A stretch of DNA of 64,000 nucleotides from SHZI01 sp964407855 (GCA_964407855.1 CAYOXI010000003.1:1-64000), one strand, 5' to 3'; positions 17,030-26,904 are shown, counted from the first letter of the stretch. Notes: generated by a model from the letters alone, not told the origin. Numbers and translations: made by a program.

Positions 17030-18475
17030 TCAATCGCCGGGGCCGTCGCCCGCAGTCACGGCGAGGATCTTCAGGGAGTTGGTGCGGCCCGCGACGCCGG
17101 ACAATTCACCCTTGGTCAGGATCACCAGATCTCCGGGGCGCACATGGCCGAGGCCAAGGAGGACGCGGAACACCTGCTGGTAGATGACCGTGCTGTCCGC
17201 ATGGGTGATGTCGAAGGCGACCGGGTATACGCCCCGGTACATCACCACCCGGCGGCGCGTTGCTTCATGCCGGGTGAAGGCAAAGATGGGAATATCGCTG
17301 CGGATACGGGACATCCACAGGGGCGTGGAACCGGATTCTGTCAGCGCGATGATGGCTGTGACAGGCAGGTGATTTGCGGTGTACATCACCGCCATGGCGA
17401 TGGCCTCGTCGGCCCGTTCGAAGCGGTCATTATTGCGGTGGTTCGGCCGGCCCAGCGTGGAGTAGTAGCTCTCCGCACCGACACAGACCTCCGCCATGGT
17501 CGAGACTGCCCTGACCGGATACTCCCCGACCGCCGTCTCCGCCGACAGCATCACCGCGTCAGTCCCGTCCATGACGGCATTGGCCACATCGGACACTTCG
17601 GCCCGGGTCGGCACCTGGCTGTGGATCATGGATTCCATCATCTGGGTCGCAGTGATGGCCACCTTGTGGCGCTGCCGGGTCATCTTCAGGATCTTCTTCT
17701 GCAACCCGGTCAGGCCCGCGTAGCCGGTCTCGACCCCGAGGTCGCCCCGCGCCACCATGACTGCGTCGGCGGCATCGATGATGGCTTCGAGGTTGGTGAT
17801 GGCCTCGGTGCGCTCGATCTTGGCGACCAGCAGGGCGGTACCGCCGGCCTCACGCAGGAGCTGGCGCGCCTCGTGGAGGTCCTCGGCCCGACGGACGAAG
17901 GAAACTGCCAACCAGTCAACCTCGAGGGAAGCCGCCAGCCGGAGGTCTTCGCGGTCCTTGTCGGTGAGTGCCGGCGCTGAAAGGCCACCACCCTGCTTGT
18001 TGATACCCTTCCGGTCGGCAAGAGTGCCCCCCTGGGTCACGATGCAGTGGATGCGTGAGCCCACAACGCGCTCGACCGTGAGCGTGATGAAGCCGTCGTC
18101 CAGCAGCAGCACATCGCCCGGCCCCACGTCCTTCGCCAGCTCCGGGTAGGCAACACCCACGCCCTCGACGGTCCCGCCAGCAGGATCCATGTCGGGATCG
18201 AGGACAAAGCCCTGGCCTTCTGCCAATACCACCGAAGCGTCCCGGAAGCGCCGGATGCGGATCTTGGGTCCCTGCAGGTCGCCGAGTACTGCCACGTCGC
18301 GGCCGGTCGCCTCCGCCACCTCGCGCACCATCTGGACACGCGCCCGGATACTGGCTTCCTCACCGTGGGAAAAATTGATGCGTACCACATCAGCGCCGGC
18401 GAGGAGGAGCTTGCCGAGCGTGACCGGGTTGTCTGTGGCCGGCCCGAGAGTGGCGATGATCTTCGTTCTGCGCAT
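17030..18475 (-). CDS. pyk: Pyruvate kinase
   Basis: Converts PEP and ADP to pyruvate and ATP. The 481-residue protein has all core motifs: RRTKIIATLGPAT, VVRINFSHG, the K+/Mg2+ site LGDLQGPKIR, VAKIERTEAI, the active-site Lys-Glu region, MVARGDLGVE, and ATQMMESMI with DGTDAVMLSAETAVGEYP. The C-terminal domain is complete. It is encoded downstream of the glycerate kinase and pgk on the same strand. The fba gene that often follows pyk in related clusters is not here. Confidence 0.97.
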   Translation of the reverse strand: MRRTKIIATLGPATDNPVTLGKLLLAGADVVRINFSHGEEASIRARVQMVREVAEATGRDVAVLGDLQGPKIRIRRFRDASVVLAEGQGFVLDPDMDPAGGTVEGVGVAYPELAKDVGPGDVLLLDDGFITLTVERVVGSRIHCIVTQGGTLADRKGINKQGGGLSAPALTDKDREDLRLAASLEVDWLAVSFVRRAEDLHEARQLLREAGGTALLVAKIERTEAITNLEAIIDAADAVMVARGDLGVETGYAGLTGLQKKILKMTRQRHKVAITATQMMESMIHSQVPTRAEVSDVANAVMDGTDAVMLSAETAVGEYPVRAVSTMAEVCVGAESYYSTLGRPNHRNNDRFERADEAIAMAVMYTANHLPVTAIIALTESGSTPLWMSRIRSDIPIFAFTRHEATRRRVVMYRGVYPVAFDITHADSTVIYQQVFRVLLGLGHVRPGDLVILTKGELSGVAGRTNSLKILAVTAGDGPGD

Positions 18476-18525
18476 GAAAGCTGAACCCGACAGCTGGAAA
18501 CAGGGCTGAAGTATCCCACAGGGGC

Positions 18526-19812
18526 TCAGTCGACGAGGATGATCCGGAGATCGTTTACGTTCGTACGCGTAGGCCCGGTTACCACCAGGTCACCCAGGGT
18601 GTCAAAGAACCCATAGCTGTTCTGGCCGGCCAGATCAGCCGCCGCCTTCCGCCCGAGGGTGGCCGCCCGCTGCAGGGTGTCGGGTGCGATGAGTACGCCC
18701 GCGTTATCGCCGGTGCCGTCGAGGCCATCGGTATCGGCCGCCAGCGCGTGCACCCCTGCCCTCTCACCCAGCGCCAGGGCCAGAGTCAGCAGATATTCCC
18801 CGTTGCGACCGCCCCGGCCGGCGGTGCCCGTGACACGCACTGTGGTTTCACCCCCTGACAGCAGGGCGCCCCGCTGACCCTGCCTGCGCAGATCGCTGAC
18901 CACTGCGGCATGGGCCATGGCGGCGGCCCTGGCCGGACCATAGACCCCGGGCAGGATCCGGGGCGCGTAGCCTGCTGCTGCGGCCGCCCCGGCCACGGCG
19001 GCAAGCGCATCCCGGGAACGGGCAATGATCTGCGCCTGGATGACCGGCGCGGGCCCCTGCGTGGCCGGCTCCCGACTGCGGTCAGCCCGGCGAGCCAGCC
19101 AGTCGGCCAGCGCGGGTTCGATCCCGATGCCATGGCGCTGCAGGATTTCCGCCGCCCCGGCTACCGGACTGGGATCCGGGGTGAAGGGCCCGGAGCCCAG
19201 GTCCTCAAGCCGGTCGCCCTCCACATCCGAGATGGCGAGCAACAGGATCTCGCCCGCGGCACAGCGTCGGGCGAGGCCTCCCCCCTTGATCGCCGACAGC
19301 GCTCGCCGGACCGTATTGATCTCGCCAATGGCGGCTCCCGCCGCCAGAAGTTCCCGGGTGACCCGCTGCTTGAGTGTGAGCTGCAGGCCGGGCGCTGGCT
19401 GCACCATCAGCGCGGACGCCCCGCCGGACAGGAGAAAGATGCAGCGGTCCCCGGGCCGGGCTGCGCCCAGCAGGTCCAGCATCCGGGCGCCCGCCTCGAC
19501 ACTTGCCTCATCAGGCACCGGGTGCCCGGCCTCGATGACCTGAATCGCCCCGGTGGTCTCCCCGTTCCGCAGGCCATGGCCATAGCGGGTTACGACCAGG
19601 CCCGCGGGTGGTGCCTCGCCTCGCTCCTGAAAGGTGCGGTAGAGAGCCAGGGCCATGCTGGCGGCAGCCTTGCCTGCGCCGCCGACGAACGTCTTGCCGG
19701 CTGGTGGCTGAACCGGCAGGAAGGCCGGCAGACAGCGGGCCGGGTCGACCGCTGCAATGCCGGCCTGGAACAGCCGCAGCAGAATTTCGCGGCTGGACTC
19801 CGGCCCGGGCAC
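18526..19812 (-). CDS. Glycerate 2-kinase (GckA/TtuD, MOFRL family)
   Basis: Phosphorylates D-glycerate, in characterised relatives to 2-phosphoglycerate. The 428-residue protein has the N-terminal Rossmann-like domain (about 1-240) with VGGAGKAAASMA, VTRYGHG, GHPVPDEASV and FLLSGGASALM, followed by the MOFRL domain ending in LAADTDGLDGTGDNAGV. It starts at a GTG 30 nt after the pgk stop and precedes pyk. Its product would enter glycolysis below phosphoglycerate mutase. I infer a role in assimilating glycerate from glycolate, tartronate or sugar-acid breakdown. Confidence 0.9.
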   Translation of the reverse strand: MPGPESSREILLRLFQAGIAAVDPARCLPAFLPVQPPAGKTFVGGAGKAAASMALALYRTFQERGEAPPAGLVVTRYGHGLRNGETTGAIQVIEAGHPVPDEASVEAGARMLDLLGAARPGDRCIFLLSGGASALMVQPAPGLQLTLKQRVTRELLAAGAAIGEINTVRRALSAIKGGGLARRCAAGEILLLAISDVEGDRLEDLGSGPFTPDPSPVAGAAEILQRHGIGIEPALADWLARRADRSREPATQGPAPVIQAQIIARSRDALAAVAGAAAAAGYAPRILPGVYGPARAAAMAHAAVVSDLRRQGQRGALLSGGETTVRVTGTAGRGGRNGEYLLTLALALGERAGVHALAADTDGLDGTGDNAGVLIAPDTLQRAATLGRKAAADLAGQNSYGFFDTLGDLVVTGPTRTNVNDLRIILVD

Positions 19813-19842
19813 TGGCGAAGCCGCCGGTACCCGCCGCAGGCC

Positions 19843-21045
19843 TCAGCGGCGGGGCGTGCCGCGGATGGAACCGCGAGCCCGTTCGGCAAGCACTGCCACG
19901 GCCGGCAGCAGTGTGCCGTCAAGGAATTCCAGGAACGCGCCGCCACCGGTAGAGACGTAGGAGAGACGGTCTGAAAGGCCATACTTCTCCAGGGCTGCCA
20001 GGGTGTCGCCGCCACCAGCCACACTGAAGGCCCGGGATCTGGCCACCGCCTCGGCCACCCGCCGGGTGCCCTTGCCGAATTTCTCGATCTCGAAGACGCC
20101 GACCGGGCCGTTCCAGATGATAGTGCCGGCGCGGGCGATGAGCCGGGAATAGAGCTCTGCCGTGCGCGGCCCGATGTCGAGGATCAGTTCGCCGGGTCCA
20201 ACCTTGTTCACGGGGCGGGTGGTTGCGGCCGCGCTGGCCTTGGCGGCCTTTGCCACGACCACGTCAGCCGGCACGGGGATCGAGGCCCGGAACCCCTTAC
20301 CCGTCAGGCGCCGGGCTTCAGAGAGCCGCTCCTTCTCGTAGAGGGACTTCCCCACCGGGTGGCCGGCTGCGGCAATGAAGGTATTGGCGATGCCGCCGCC
20401 GACGATCAGCTGGTCCACCTGCCGGGCCAGGGACTGCAGTACTTTGAGCTTGGTCGAGACCTTTGAGCCACCGACGATCGCCACGACCGGACGGGCGGGC
20501 TTGCGCAAGACCCGCTCCAGTGCGGTCAGCTCGGCCATGAGCAACGGGCCGGCACAGGCCACCGGCGCATAGCGCGCCACCCCGTGGGTGCTGGCTTCGG
20601 CGCGATGTGCCGTGCCAAAGGCATCCATCACGAATATATCGCCGAGCGCGGCAATCTTCCTGGCGAGCGCCGGCTTGTTGGCCTTCTCCCCGACATTGAA
20701 GCGCACGTTCTCGCAAAGCACTACTTCGCCGTCGGCGATCTCGAAGCCGTTCAGCCATTCCCGCACCAGAGGCACCGGCTGCCCGAGCAGCCCTGAGAGA
20801 TGGTCAGCCACCGGACGCAGGGACAGGGCCGGGTCAAAGAACCCCTCCTTCGGGCGCCCCAGGTGGGACAGCAGAATGACCGCCGCACCCCGGGCGAGCG
20901 CCATCCGGATCGTCGGCAGGGCCGCCTGGATACGGGCATCGCTGGTGACGCGCCCATCCTTGACCGGGACATTGAAATCCACCCGGACCAGCACCCGCCT
21001 GCCGGCGAGGCTCTGGTCCGTCATGCGCAGTACCCGCGTGGTCAT
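19843..21045 (-). CDS. pgk: Phosphoglycerate kinase
   Basis: Interconverts 1,3-bisphosphoglycerate and 3-phosphoglycerate with ADP/ATP. The 400-residue product has VRVDFNVPVKDG, LLSHLGRPKEG, the DAFGTAHRAEAST loop, GGSKVSTKLKVL and the C-terminal nucleotide-binding VAGGGDTLAAL. I chose the ATG at 21045 because it overlaps the gap stop as ATGA. A second ATG at 21024 would start closer to the family consensus, so a seven-residue difference remains open. Confidence 0.96.
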   Translation of the reverse strand: MTTRVLRMTDQSLAGRRVLVRVDFNVPVKDGRVTSDARIQAALPTIRMALARGAAVILLSHLGRPKEGFFDPALSLRPVADHLSGLLGQPVPLVREWLNGFEIADGEVVLCENVRFNVGEKANKPALARKIAALGDIFVMDAFGTAHRAEASTHGVARYAPVACAGPLLMAELTALERVLRKPARPVVAIVGGSKVSTKLKVLQSLARQVDQLIVGGGIANTFIAAAGHPVGKSLYEKERLSEARRLTGKGFRASIPVPADVVVAKAAKASAAATTRPVNKVGPGELILDIGPRTAELYSRLIARAGTIIWNGPVGVFEIEKFGKGTRRVAEAVARSRAFSVAGGGDTLAALEKYGLSDRLSYVSTGGGAFLEFLDGTLLPAVAVLAERARGSIRGTPRR

Positions 21046-22055
21046 GACGCCTTCATCAGGGCCAGGGTGGTGTCCAGCATGCGGTTGGAGAAGCCCCACT
21101 CATTGTCATACCAGCTGAGCACCTTGACCAGATTGCCATTCATCACCCGTGTCTGGGTGGCATCAAACACGGAGCTGCGCGGATCGTGGTTGAAGTCCAC
21201 GGACACCAGGGGCTCGGAGTTGTAGCCCAGAATATTCTTCAGCTCGCCTTCTGACGCGGCTTTGAGAATGCTGTTGACCTCATCGACGCTGGTGGCCCGG
21301 CCGGCCGTGAAGGTCAGGTCAACGACCGATACATTGATGGTCGGCACCCGGATCGCAAAGCCGTCGAGCCTGCCGTTCAGTTCGGGCAGGACCAGGCCTA
21401 CCGCGGCGGCTGCGCCCGTCTTGGTCGGGATCATCGACATGGTGGCCGAGCGGGCCCGGCGCAGGTCCTCGTGGTAGACGTCCGTCAGCACCTGGTCATT
21501 GGTGTAGGCGTGAATCGTGGTCATCAGGCCGTGCACCACGCCCAGCTTGTCATGCAGCGGCTTGACCAGCGGCGCGAGGCAGTTGGTGGTGCAGGAGGCA
21601 TTCGAGATCACCGTGTGACTGGCCTTCAGGATGGAGTGGTTGACGCCGTAGACGATCGTCGCATCCACATCCTTGCCACCCGGGGCCGAGATGATCACCT
21701 TCTTTGCACCACCCTGGAGGTGCGCCGAAGCGCGCTCCTTGGTGGTAAACAGGCCGGTGCATTCGAGGACCACGTCCACGCCCAGCTTTCCCCAGGGCAG
21801 CGCGGCCGGATTGCGCTCCGCCAGCACCTGGATGCGGTCGCCGTTGACCACCATGCTGTCGCCGTCAACCACGACGGTGCCGGGAAACTTCCCGTGGGCC
21901 GTGTCAAAGCGGGTGAGATGGGCGTTGGTCTTTGCATCGCCCAGATCGTTGATGGCAACGATCGACAATTCACGCGTGCGGCTGCCTTCATAGAGGGCAC
22001 GCAGCACATTGCGGCCAATACGACCGTATCCGTTGATGGCAACCTTGACCGTCAT
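21042..22055 (-). CDS. gap: Glyceraldehyde-3-phosphate dehydrogenase, type I
   Basis: Oxidises glyceraldehyde 3-phosphate to 1,3-bisphosphoglycerate. The 337-residue protein has the Rossmann start INGYGRIGRNVLRA, the coenzyme loop AINDLGD, the catalytic Cys in SNASCTTNCLAP, the partner His in HAYTNDQ, and WYDNEWGFSNRM near the C-terminus. It lies 15 nt after the tkt stop and overlaps pgk by 4 nt, so tkt-gap-pgk is one transcription unit. Confidence 0.97.
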   Translation of the reverse strand: MTVKVAINGYGRIGRNVLRALYEGSRTRELSIVAINDLGDAKTNAHLTRFDTAHGKFPGTVVVDGDSMVVNGDRIQVLAERNPAALPWGKLGVDVVLECTGLFTTKERASAHLQGGAKKVIISAPGGKDVDATIVYGVNHSILKASHTVISNASCTTNCLAPLVKPLHDKLGVVHGLMTTIHAYTNDQVLTDVYHEDLRRARSATMSMIPTKTGAAAAVGLVLPELNGRLDGFAIRVPTINVSVVDLTFTAGRATSVDEVNSILKAASEGELKNILGYNSEPLVSVDFNHDPRSSVFDATQTRVMNGNLVKVLSWYDNEWGFSNRMLDTTLALMKAS

Positions 22056-22070
22056 CTCACGTACTCCTGC

Positions 22071-24092
22071 CTACAAAAGTTCCAGAGCATCCTTCTCGAT
22101 CCGCCCGGCGGTGAAACCGAAGTGGGGAAAGAGATCCTTCGCCGGCGCCGACTTCCCGAAGGTATCGATGCCGACCACGCGGCCTCCCGGTCCGACCCAG
22201 CGATACCAGGACTCGGTCACCCCGGCCTCCACAGCAATGCGGCGGGTGACGGCTGCCGGGAGCACTGATTCCCGCCACGCCGCATCCTGGGCCGCGAAAA
22301 GTGTCGGGCACGGCATGGAGACCACCCGCACACCGTGACCGCGGGCCGCCAGCAGATCTGCCGCCGCCATGGCCAGGGCCACTTCGGAGCCCGTGGCGAT
22401 CAGGATCAGTTCCACCCGCGCGGCATCGCGCAGGACATAGCCGCCGCGCAGAATGGCCCCGATCTGGGCCTGGGTGCGCGTCTGGGCAGGCAGCGCCTGC
22501 CGGGTCAGTATGAGGCTCGTCGGCCCCCGGGTACGTTCAATCGCATACCGCCACGCAACCGCTGTTTCCACGCCGTCACAGGGACGCCAGACGCTCATGT
22601 TGGGAATGAGGCGCAGGCTCGCGGTGTGTTCCACGGCCTGGTGCGTGGGGCCGTCCTCGCCGAGACCGATGGAGTCATGAGTGAAGACGAAGATGGCCCG
22701 GATCTCCATCAGTGCGGCCATCCGCAGTGCGTTCCGGGAGTAGTCGGAGAAGGTCAGGAAGGTGCCGCCAAACGGAATGACGCCCCCGTGGAGCGCCATG
22801 CCGTTCATCGCGGCGGACATCCCGAACTCCCGCACGCCCCAGGAGAGGTAATTGCCCGTCACGCTGTCCGGGACCACCGTGCGCGCAGCCTTCGTCCGGG
22901 TCAGATTCGAGCCCGTCAGGTCCGCTGAACCACCAAACAGCTCGGGCAGAACCGGGGCATAGGCATTCAGTGCGTCTTCCGACGTCTTCCGGGTGGCCTT
23001 CGCGGCTGTATCCGCCGCAATGCTGAGCAGCGCGGCATCCGCATGGGCCGGCCAGCCGGCCGGCAGGTCACCGGCCATCCGGCGGGAGAATTCGGCGGCC
23101 AGCTCCGGGTATTTGGCGGTGTAGGCGGTGAACCGGGCCTGCCAGGCTTTTTCCAGGGCCGCGCCGGTCGCCCGGGCATCCCACCCGGCACGGATGTCGT
23201 CGGGGAGCTCGAAAGGAGGGAGTGTCCAGCCCAGGTTATGCCGGGCAGCGGCGGCCTCGACGGCCCCCAGCGCTTCGCCATGCACTTTCTCCGTGCCCTG
23301 CCGGTTCGGCGCTCCGAAGCCGATGATGGTCTTGCAGCAGATGAGTGATGGCCGGCTGCTCTCGGCGCGGGCGGCCTCGATCGCCGCCCGGATGGCAACC
23401 GGGTCATGGCCGTCCACGTCGGCAATCACCTGCCAGCCGTAGGCCCGGAACCGGGCCGGCGTGTCATCCGAAAACCAGGCCTGGACATGGCCGTCGATGG
23501 AGATGCCGTTGTCGTCGTACAGGCCAATCAGCTTGCCCAGACCCAGGGTGCCTGCCAGGGAGCAGACCTCGTGCGAGATACCCTCCATGAGGCAGCCGTC
23601 GCCGAGAAAAACCCAGGTGTGGTGATCTACAACCGGGAAATCCGGCCGGTTGAACTCGGCGGCGAGGAGCTGCTCGGCGAGCGCCATGCCAACCGCATTG
23701 GCCAGCCCCTGGCCAAGCGGCCCGGTTGTGGTCTCGATACCGAGATGCAGGTCCCGCTCGGGATGGCCCGCCGTATGGGCTCCCAGCTGCCGGAAGCGGC
23801 GGATCTCGTCCATGGAAAGGGGGTAGCCGGTCAGATGCAGCAGCGAATACAGCAGCATCGATCCGTGGCCATTGGACAGCACGAACCGGTCCCTGTCCGG
23901 CCAGGCGGGATTGCCCGGGTTGTGGCGGAGGAAGTCGTTCCAGAGAACCTCGGCGATATCGGCCATCCCCATGGGCATGCCCGGGTGTCCGGACCCGGCC
24001 TGCTCCACGGCGTCCAGAGAGAGGACCCGCACGGCGCTGGCCAGCCTGCGACGCTCGCTGACGGACCGGTTGCTCCGGGCATTCGCTGTCAT
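22071..24092 (-). CDS. tkt: Transketolase
   Basis: Thiamine-diphosphate enzyme that moves two-carbon units in the pentose-phosphate or Calvin-type cycles. The 673-residue protein has GHPGMPMGMADIAEVLW, the ThDP motif GDGCLMEGISHE through NNG-like DDNGISIDG, the pyrimidine-domain GLGEDGPTHQAVEH and a C-terminal domain ending FGFTAGRIEKDALELL. A GGGGGA ribosome-binding site precedes the ATG. As first gene of the cluster it faces metK across 232 nt, an arrangement common in beta- and gammaproteobacteria. Confidence 0.97.
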   Translation of the reverse strand: MTANARSNRSVSERRRLASAVRVLSLDAVEQAGSGHPGMPMGMADIAEVLWNDFLRHNPGNPAWPDRDRFVLSNGHGSMLLYSLLHLTGYPLSMDEIRRFRQLGAHTAGHPERDLHLGIETTTGPLGQGLANAVGMALAEQLLAAEFNRPDFPVVDHHTWVFLGDGCLMEGISHEVCSLAGTLGLGKLIGLYDDNGISIDGHVQAWFSDDTPARFRAYGWQVIADVDGHDPVAIRAAIEAARAESSRPSLICCKTIIGFGAPNRQGTEKVHGEALGAVEAAAARHNLGWTLPPFELPDDIRAGWDARATGAALEKAWQARFTAYTAKYPELAAEFSRRMAGDLPAGWPAHADAALLSIAADTAAKATRKTSEDALNAYAPVLPELFGGSADLTGSNLTRTKAARTVVPDSVTGNYLSWGVREFGMSAAMNGMALHGGVIPFGGTFLTFSDYSRNALRMAALMEIRAIFVFTHDSIGLGEDGPTHQAVEHTASLRLIPNMSVWRPCDGVETAVAWRYAIERTRGPTSLILTRQALPAQTRTQAQIGAILRGGYVLRDAARVELILIATGSEVALAMAAADLLAARGHGVRVVSMPCPTLFAAQDAAWRESVLPAAVTRRIAVEAGVTESWYRWVGPGGRVVGIDTFGKSAPAKDLFPHFGFTAGRIEKDALELL

Positions 24093-24285
24093 CGTGTCCC
24101 CCAGGGGTCTCGTTTCGCCGGCTCTTTACCCCGGTCTCGCCCGGCCCGGTTCTGGCCCCACCGAATCGCAGGTCACCCGGTCCCGCACCACGACCGGGCA
24201 CGGCTGGATGGGCTCGCGGAAGGCCGCAGCAGGGCGCGCATTGTCGCGTAACGGTCGTGCACCCGCAACCGGACGGCCCTCAGTC

Positions 24286-24291
24286 TATAAT
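24286..24291 (+). promoter_or_regulatory. Candidate -10 element of metK-ahcY
   Basis: A perfect TATAAT at 24286-24291 lies 33 nt before the metK ATG, implying a leader of about 26 nt. The -35 region (CCGCAA at 17 nt spacing) is weak. The leader is too short for a SAM or SAH riboswitch, and I recognise no such element in the 232-nt tkt-metK gap, which shows nothing else convincing. Confidence 0.5.
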
Positions 24292-24324
24292 CCCCTGCCC
24301 GAACCTCCAGCAACCGGACACTCC

Positions 24325-25515
24325 ATGGCGAACCGCAAGCTCTTCACCTCCGAATCCGTCTCCGAAGGCCACCCGGACAAGATGGCCGACCAGATCTCCG
24401 ACGCGATCCTTGACGCGATCCTCACCCAGGAGCCCGAGTCGCGGGTGGCCTGCGAGACACTCATCAAGACCGGCTTCGTGCTGATTTCCGGCGAGATCAC
24501 CACCAACGCCTGGGTGGACCTCGAGACCATCGTCCGCCAGGTCATCTGCGACATCGGCTACGACCACTCCGACAAGGGCTTCGACGGGATGTCCTGCGGC
24601 GTGCTGAACGCCATTGGCAAGCAGTCCCAGAACATTGCCCAGGGCGTTGGCCGGAAGGACAAACGCAAGCAGGGTGCGGGTGACCAGGGAATGATGTTTG
24701 GCTACGCGGCCAACGAAACCGACGTACTGATGCCGCTGCCGATCACCCTCGCCCACCGGCTGGTGAAGCGCCAGGCCGACATGCGCAAGAAGGGCAGGCT
24801 CCCGTGGCTGCGTCCGGACGCCAAGAGTCAGGTGACGGTGATCTACGAGGACGACAGGCCCGTGGGCCTGGACGCGGTGGTGCTCTCGACCCAGCACGCC
24901 CCGGACGTCAAGCAGAAGGATCTCCGGGAGGCAGTTATCGAGGAGATCCTGAAGCCGGTGATCGGCAGGAAATGGTTTGCCTCACTGCGCCCTAGCAAGA
25001 TTCACATCAACCCTACCGGCTCCTTCGTCATTGGCGGGCCGATGGGTGACTGCGGCCTCACCGGACGCAAGATCATCGTGGATACCTACGGCGGCATGGC
25101 CCGGCACGGGGGCGGCGCTTTCTCCGGCAAGGATCCGACCAAGGTCGACCGGTCCGCGACCTATGCCGCACGCTACGTGGCCAAGAACATCGTGGCCGCC
25201 GGACTGGCGGAACGCTGCGAGGTACAGGTCTCCTACGCGATCGGCGTGGCGGAGCCCACCTCGGTGAGCGTGGAAACCTTCGGCACCAGCACACTCAGCC
25301 CCGAACGGCTGACCGCCCTCGTCCGCCGGCATTTTGACCTCACGCCCTGGGGCATACGGCAGATGCTCAGGCTGCACCGGCCCATCTACCGGCCCACGGC
25401 AGCTTATGGACACTTCGGCCGGGAAGAACCGAATTTCACCTGGGAGCGAACTGACAAGGCCGACGCGATCCGCGCCGATACCCGGACTGACCGAAAGAAG
25501 GACGCCCGCAAATGA
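24325..25515 (+). CDS. metK: S-adenosylmethionine synthase
   Basis: Makes SAM from methionine and ATP. The 396-residue protein has the N-terminal MANRKLFTSESVSEGHPDK, the Mg/K-binding DQISDAILDAIL, the active-site GAGDQGMMFGYA and the P-loop-like GGGAFSGKDPTKVDRS. The open frame extends far upstream but the ATG at 24325 matches the conserved N-terminus. The stop overlaps the ahcY start as ATGA, coupling SAM synthesis to SAH removal. Confidence 0.98.
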   Translation: MANRKLFTSESVSEGHPDKMADQISDAILDAILTQEPESRVACETLIKTGFVLISGEITTNAWVDLETIVRQVICDIGYDHSDKGFDGMSCGVLNAIGKQSQNIAQGVGRKDKRKQGAGDQGMMFGYAANETDVLMPLPITLAHRLVKRQADMRKKGRLPWLRPDAKSQVTVIYEDDRPVGLDAVVLSTQHAPDVKQKDLREAVIEEILKPVIGRKWFASLRPSKIHINPTGSFVIGGPMGDCGLTGRKIIVDTYGGMARHGGGAFSGKDPTKVDRSATYAARYVAKNIVAAGLAERCEVQVSYAIGVAEPTSVSVETFGTSTLSPERLTALVRRHFDLTPWGIRQMLRLHRPIYRPTAAYGHFGREEPNFTWERTDKADAIRADTRTDRKKDARK

Positions 25516-26825
25516 GCACCAAGCCCGTTTTCTCGACCCAGCAGGATTTCAAGGTAGCCGATCTCGGTCTGGCTGCCTGGGGCCGCAGGGAGATCGCCAT
25601 CGCCGAGACCGAAATGCCCGGCCTGATGGCCGTACGGGAGGAGTTCCGGAAGGCGCAGCCACTGAAGGGAGCCCGGATAGCCGGCTGCCTGCACATGACC
25701 ATCCAGACGGCTGTCCTGATCGAGACCCTGATCGACCTGGGTGCCGAGATCCGCTGGTCATCCTGCAACATCTTCTCGACCCAGGACCATGCGGCCTCCG
25801 CCATTGCGGCGGCCGGAATCCCCGTCTTTGCCTGGAAGGGCGAGACCGAAGAGGAATACTGGTGGTGTGTCGAGCAGACCGTCCGGGGACCCGGCGGGTG
25901 GGTACCGAACATGATCCTGGACGATGGCGGTGACCTCACCGCGATTCTCCACGACAAGTATCCCGAGCTGATGAGGGGCGTGCGGGGCATCTCCGAGGAG
26001 ACCACAACCGGCGTCGCACGACTCTACGAGATGGCTACCCAGGGCAAGCTGATGTGCCCGGCAATCAACGTGAACGACTCGGTGACCAAGTCCAAGTTCG
26101 ACAACCTGTATGGCTGCCGTGAGTCCCTGGTGGACGGCATCAAGCGCGCCACCGACGTAATGATCGCCGGCAAGATCGCGATCGTCGCGGGGTACGGCGA
26201 CGTGGGCAAGGGCTGCGCCCAGTCGCTGCGGGGCCTCGGGGCCACGGTATGGGTCACGGAAATCGACCCGATCAATGCACTCCAGGCCGCCATGGAGGGC
26301 TATCGCGTCGTCACGATGGACGCAGCCTGCGACAAGGCCGACATCTTTGTCACGGCGACCGGCAATTTCCACGTGATCACCTTCGACCACATGGCCCGCA
26401 TGAAAAACCAGGCCATCGTCTGCAATATCGGCCACTTCGACAGCGAGATCGATGTGAACTCCCTGCGCAAGCTGAAGTGGGAGAACATCAAGCCGCAGGT
26501 GGACCACATCATCTTCCCCGACGGCAAGCGGCTGATCCTGCTCGCCGAGGGCCGGCTGGTAAATCTTGGCTGTGGCACGGGCCATCCGAGCTTCGTGATG
26601 TCGAACTCCTTCACCAACCAGGTTCTGGCCCAGATCGACCTGTGGCAGAACCCCGGCAAGTACGAGCACAGGGTTTACGTGCTGCCGAAGCACCTGGACG
26701 AGAAGGTGGCCCGGCTGCACCTGGGCAAGATCGGCGCGGAGCTGACCGCGTTGACCCAGACCCAGGCCGACTACCTCCGGGTTCCGGTGGAAGGCCCCTA
26801 CAAGCCGGAACACTACCGCTACTGA
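25512..26825 (+). CDS. ahcY: Adenosylhomocysteinase
   Basis: Hydrolyses S-adenosylhomocysteine to adenosine and homocysteine, relieving product inhibition of methyltransferases. The 437-residue protein has FKVADLGLAAWGRREI, AGCLHMTIQTAVLIETL, the substrate-binding NVNDSVTKSKFDN, the NAD-binding VAGYGDVGKGCAQ and the conserved C-terminus ending YKPEHYRY. Translational overlap with metK suggests one activated-methyl-cycle operon. A metF gene, often third, is missing. Confidence 0.98.
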   Translation: MSTKPVFSTQQDFKVADLGLAAWGRREIAIAETEMPGLMAVREEFRKAQPLKGARIAGCLHMTIQTAVLIETLIDLGAEIRWSSCNIFSTQDHAASAIAAAGIPVFAWKGETEEEYWWCVEQTVRGPGGWVPNMILDDGGDLTAILHDKYPELMRGVRGISEETTTGVARLYEMATQGKLMCPAINVNDSVTKSKFDNLYGCRESLVDGIKRATDVMIAGKIAIVAGYGDVGKGCAQSLRGLGATVWVTEIDPINALQAAMEGYRVVTMDAACDKADIFVTATGNFHVITFDHMARMKNQAIVCNIGHFDSEIDVNSLRKLKWENIKPQVDHIIFPDGKRLILLAEGRLVNLGCGTGHPSFVMSNSFTNQVLAQIDLWQNPGKYEHRVYVLPKHLDEKVARLHLGKIGAELTALTQTQADYLRVPVEGPYKPEHYRY

Positions 26826-26857
26826 ATTCCGGCCGGCACAGCGGCAATAACGCGAAA

Positions 26858-26904
26858 GCAGTCGCAGTCCCGCCGCTCCGTCCGGGATAGGCAATCGCGA
26901 CTGC
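26858..26904. repeat. Inverted repeat downstream of ahcY
   Basis: GCAGTCGC at 26858-26865 is matched by its complement GCGACTGC at 26897-26904 with 31 nt between. It lies in the 124-nt gap between ahcY and the next gene. There is no T-tract, so it is a weak candidate for a terminator or RNA structure. Confidence 0.35.

Noticed and set aside
24093..24324. A SAM or SAH riboswitch in front of metK-ahcY
   Set aside because: The TATAAT is 33 nt from the ATG, so the leader is about 26 nt. I found no recognisable SAH or SAM aptamer pattern in the gap, and there is no gap at all between metK and ahcY.
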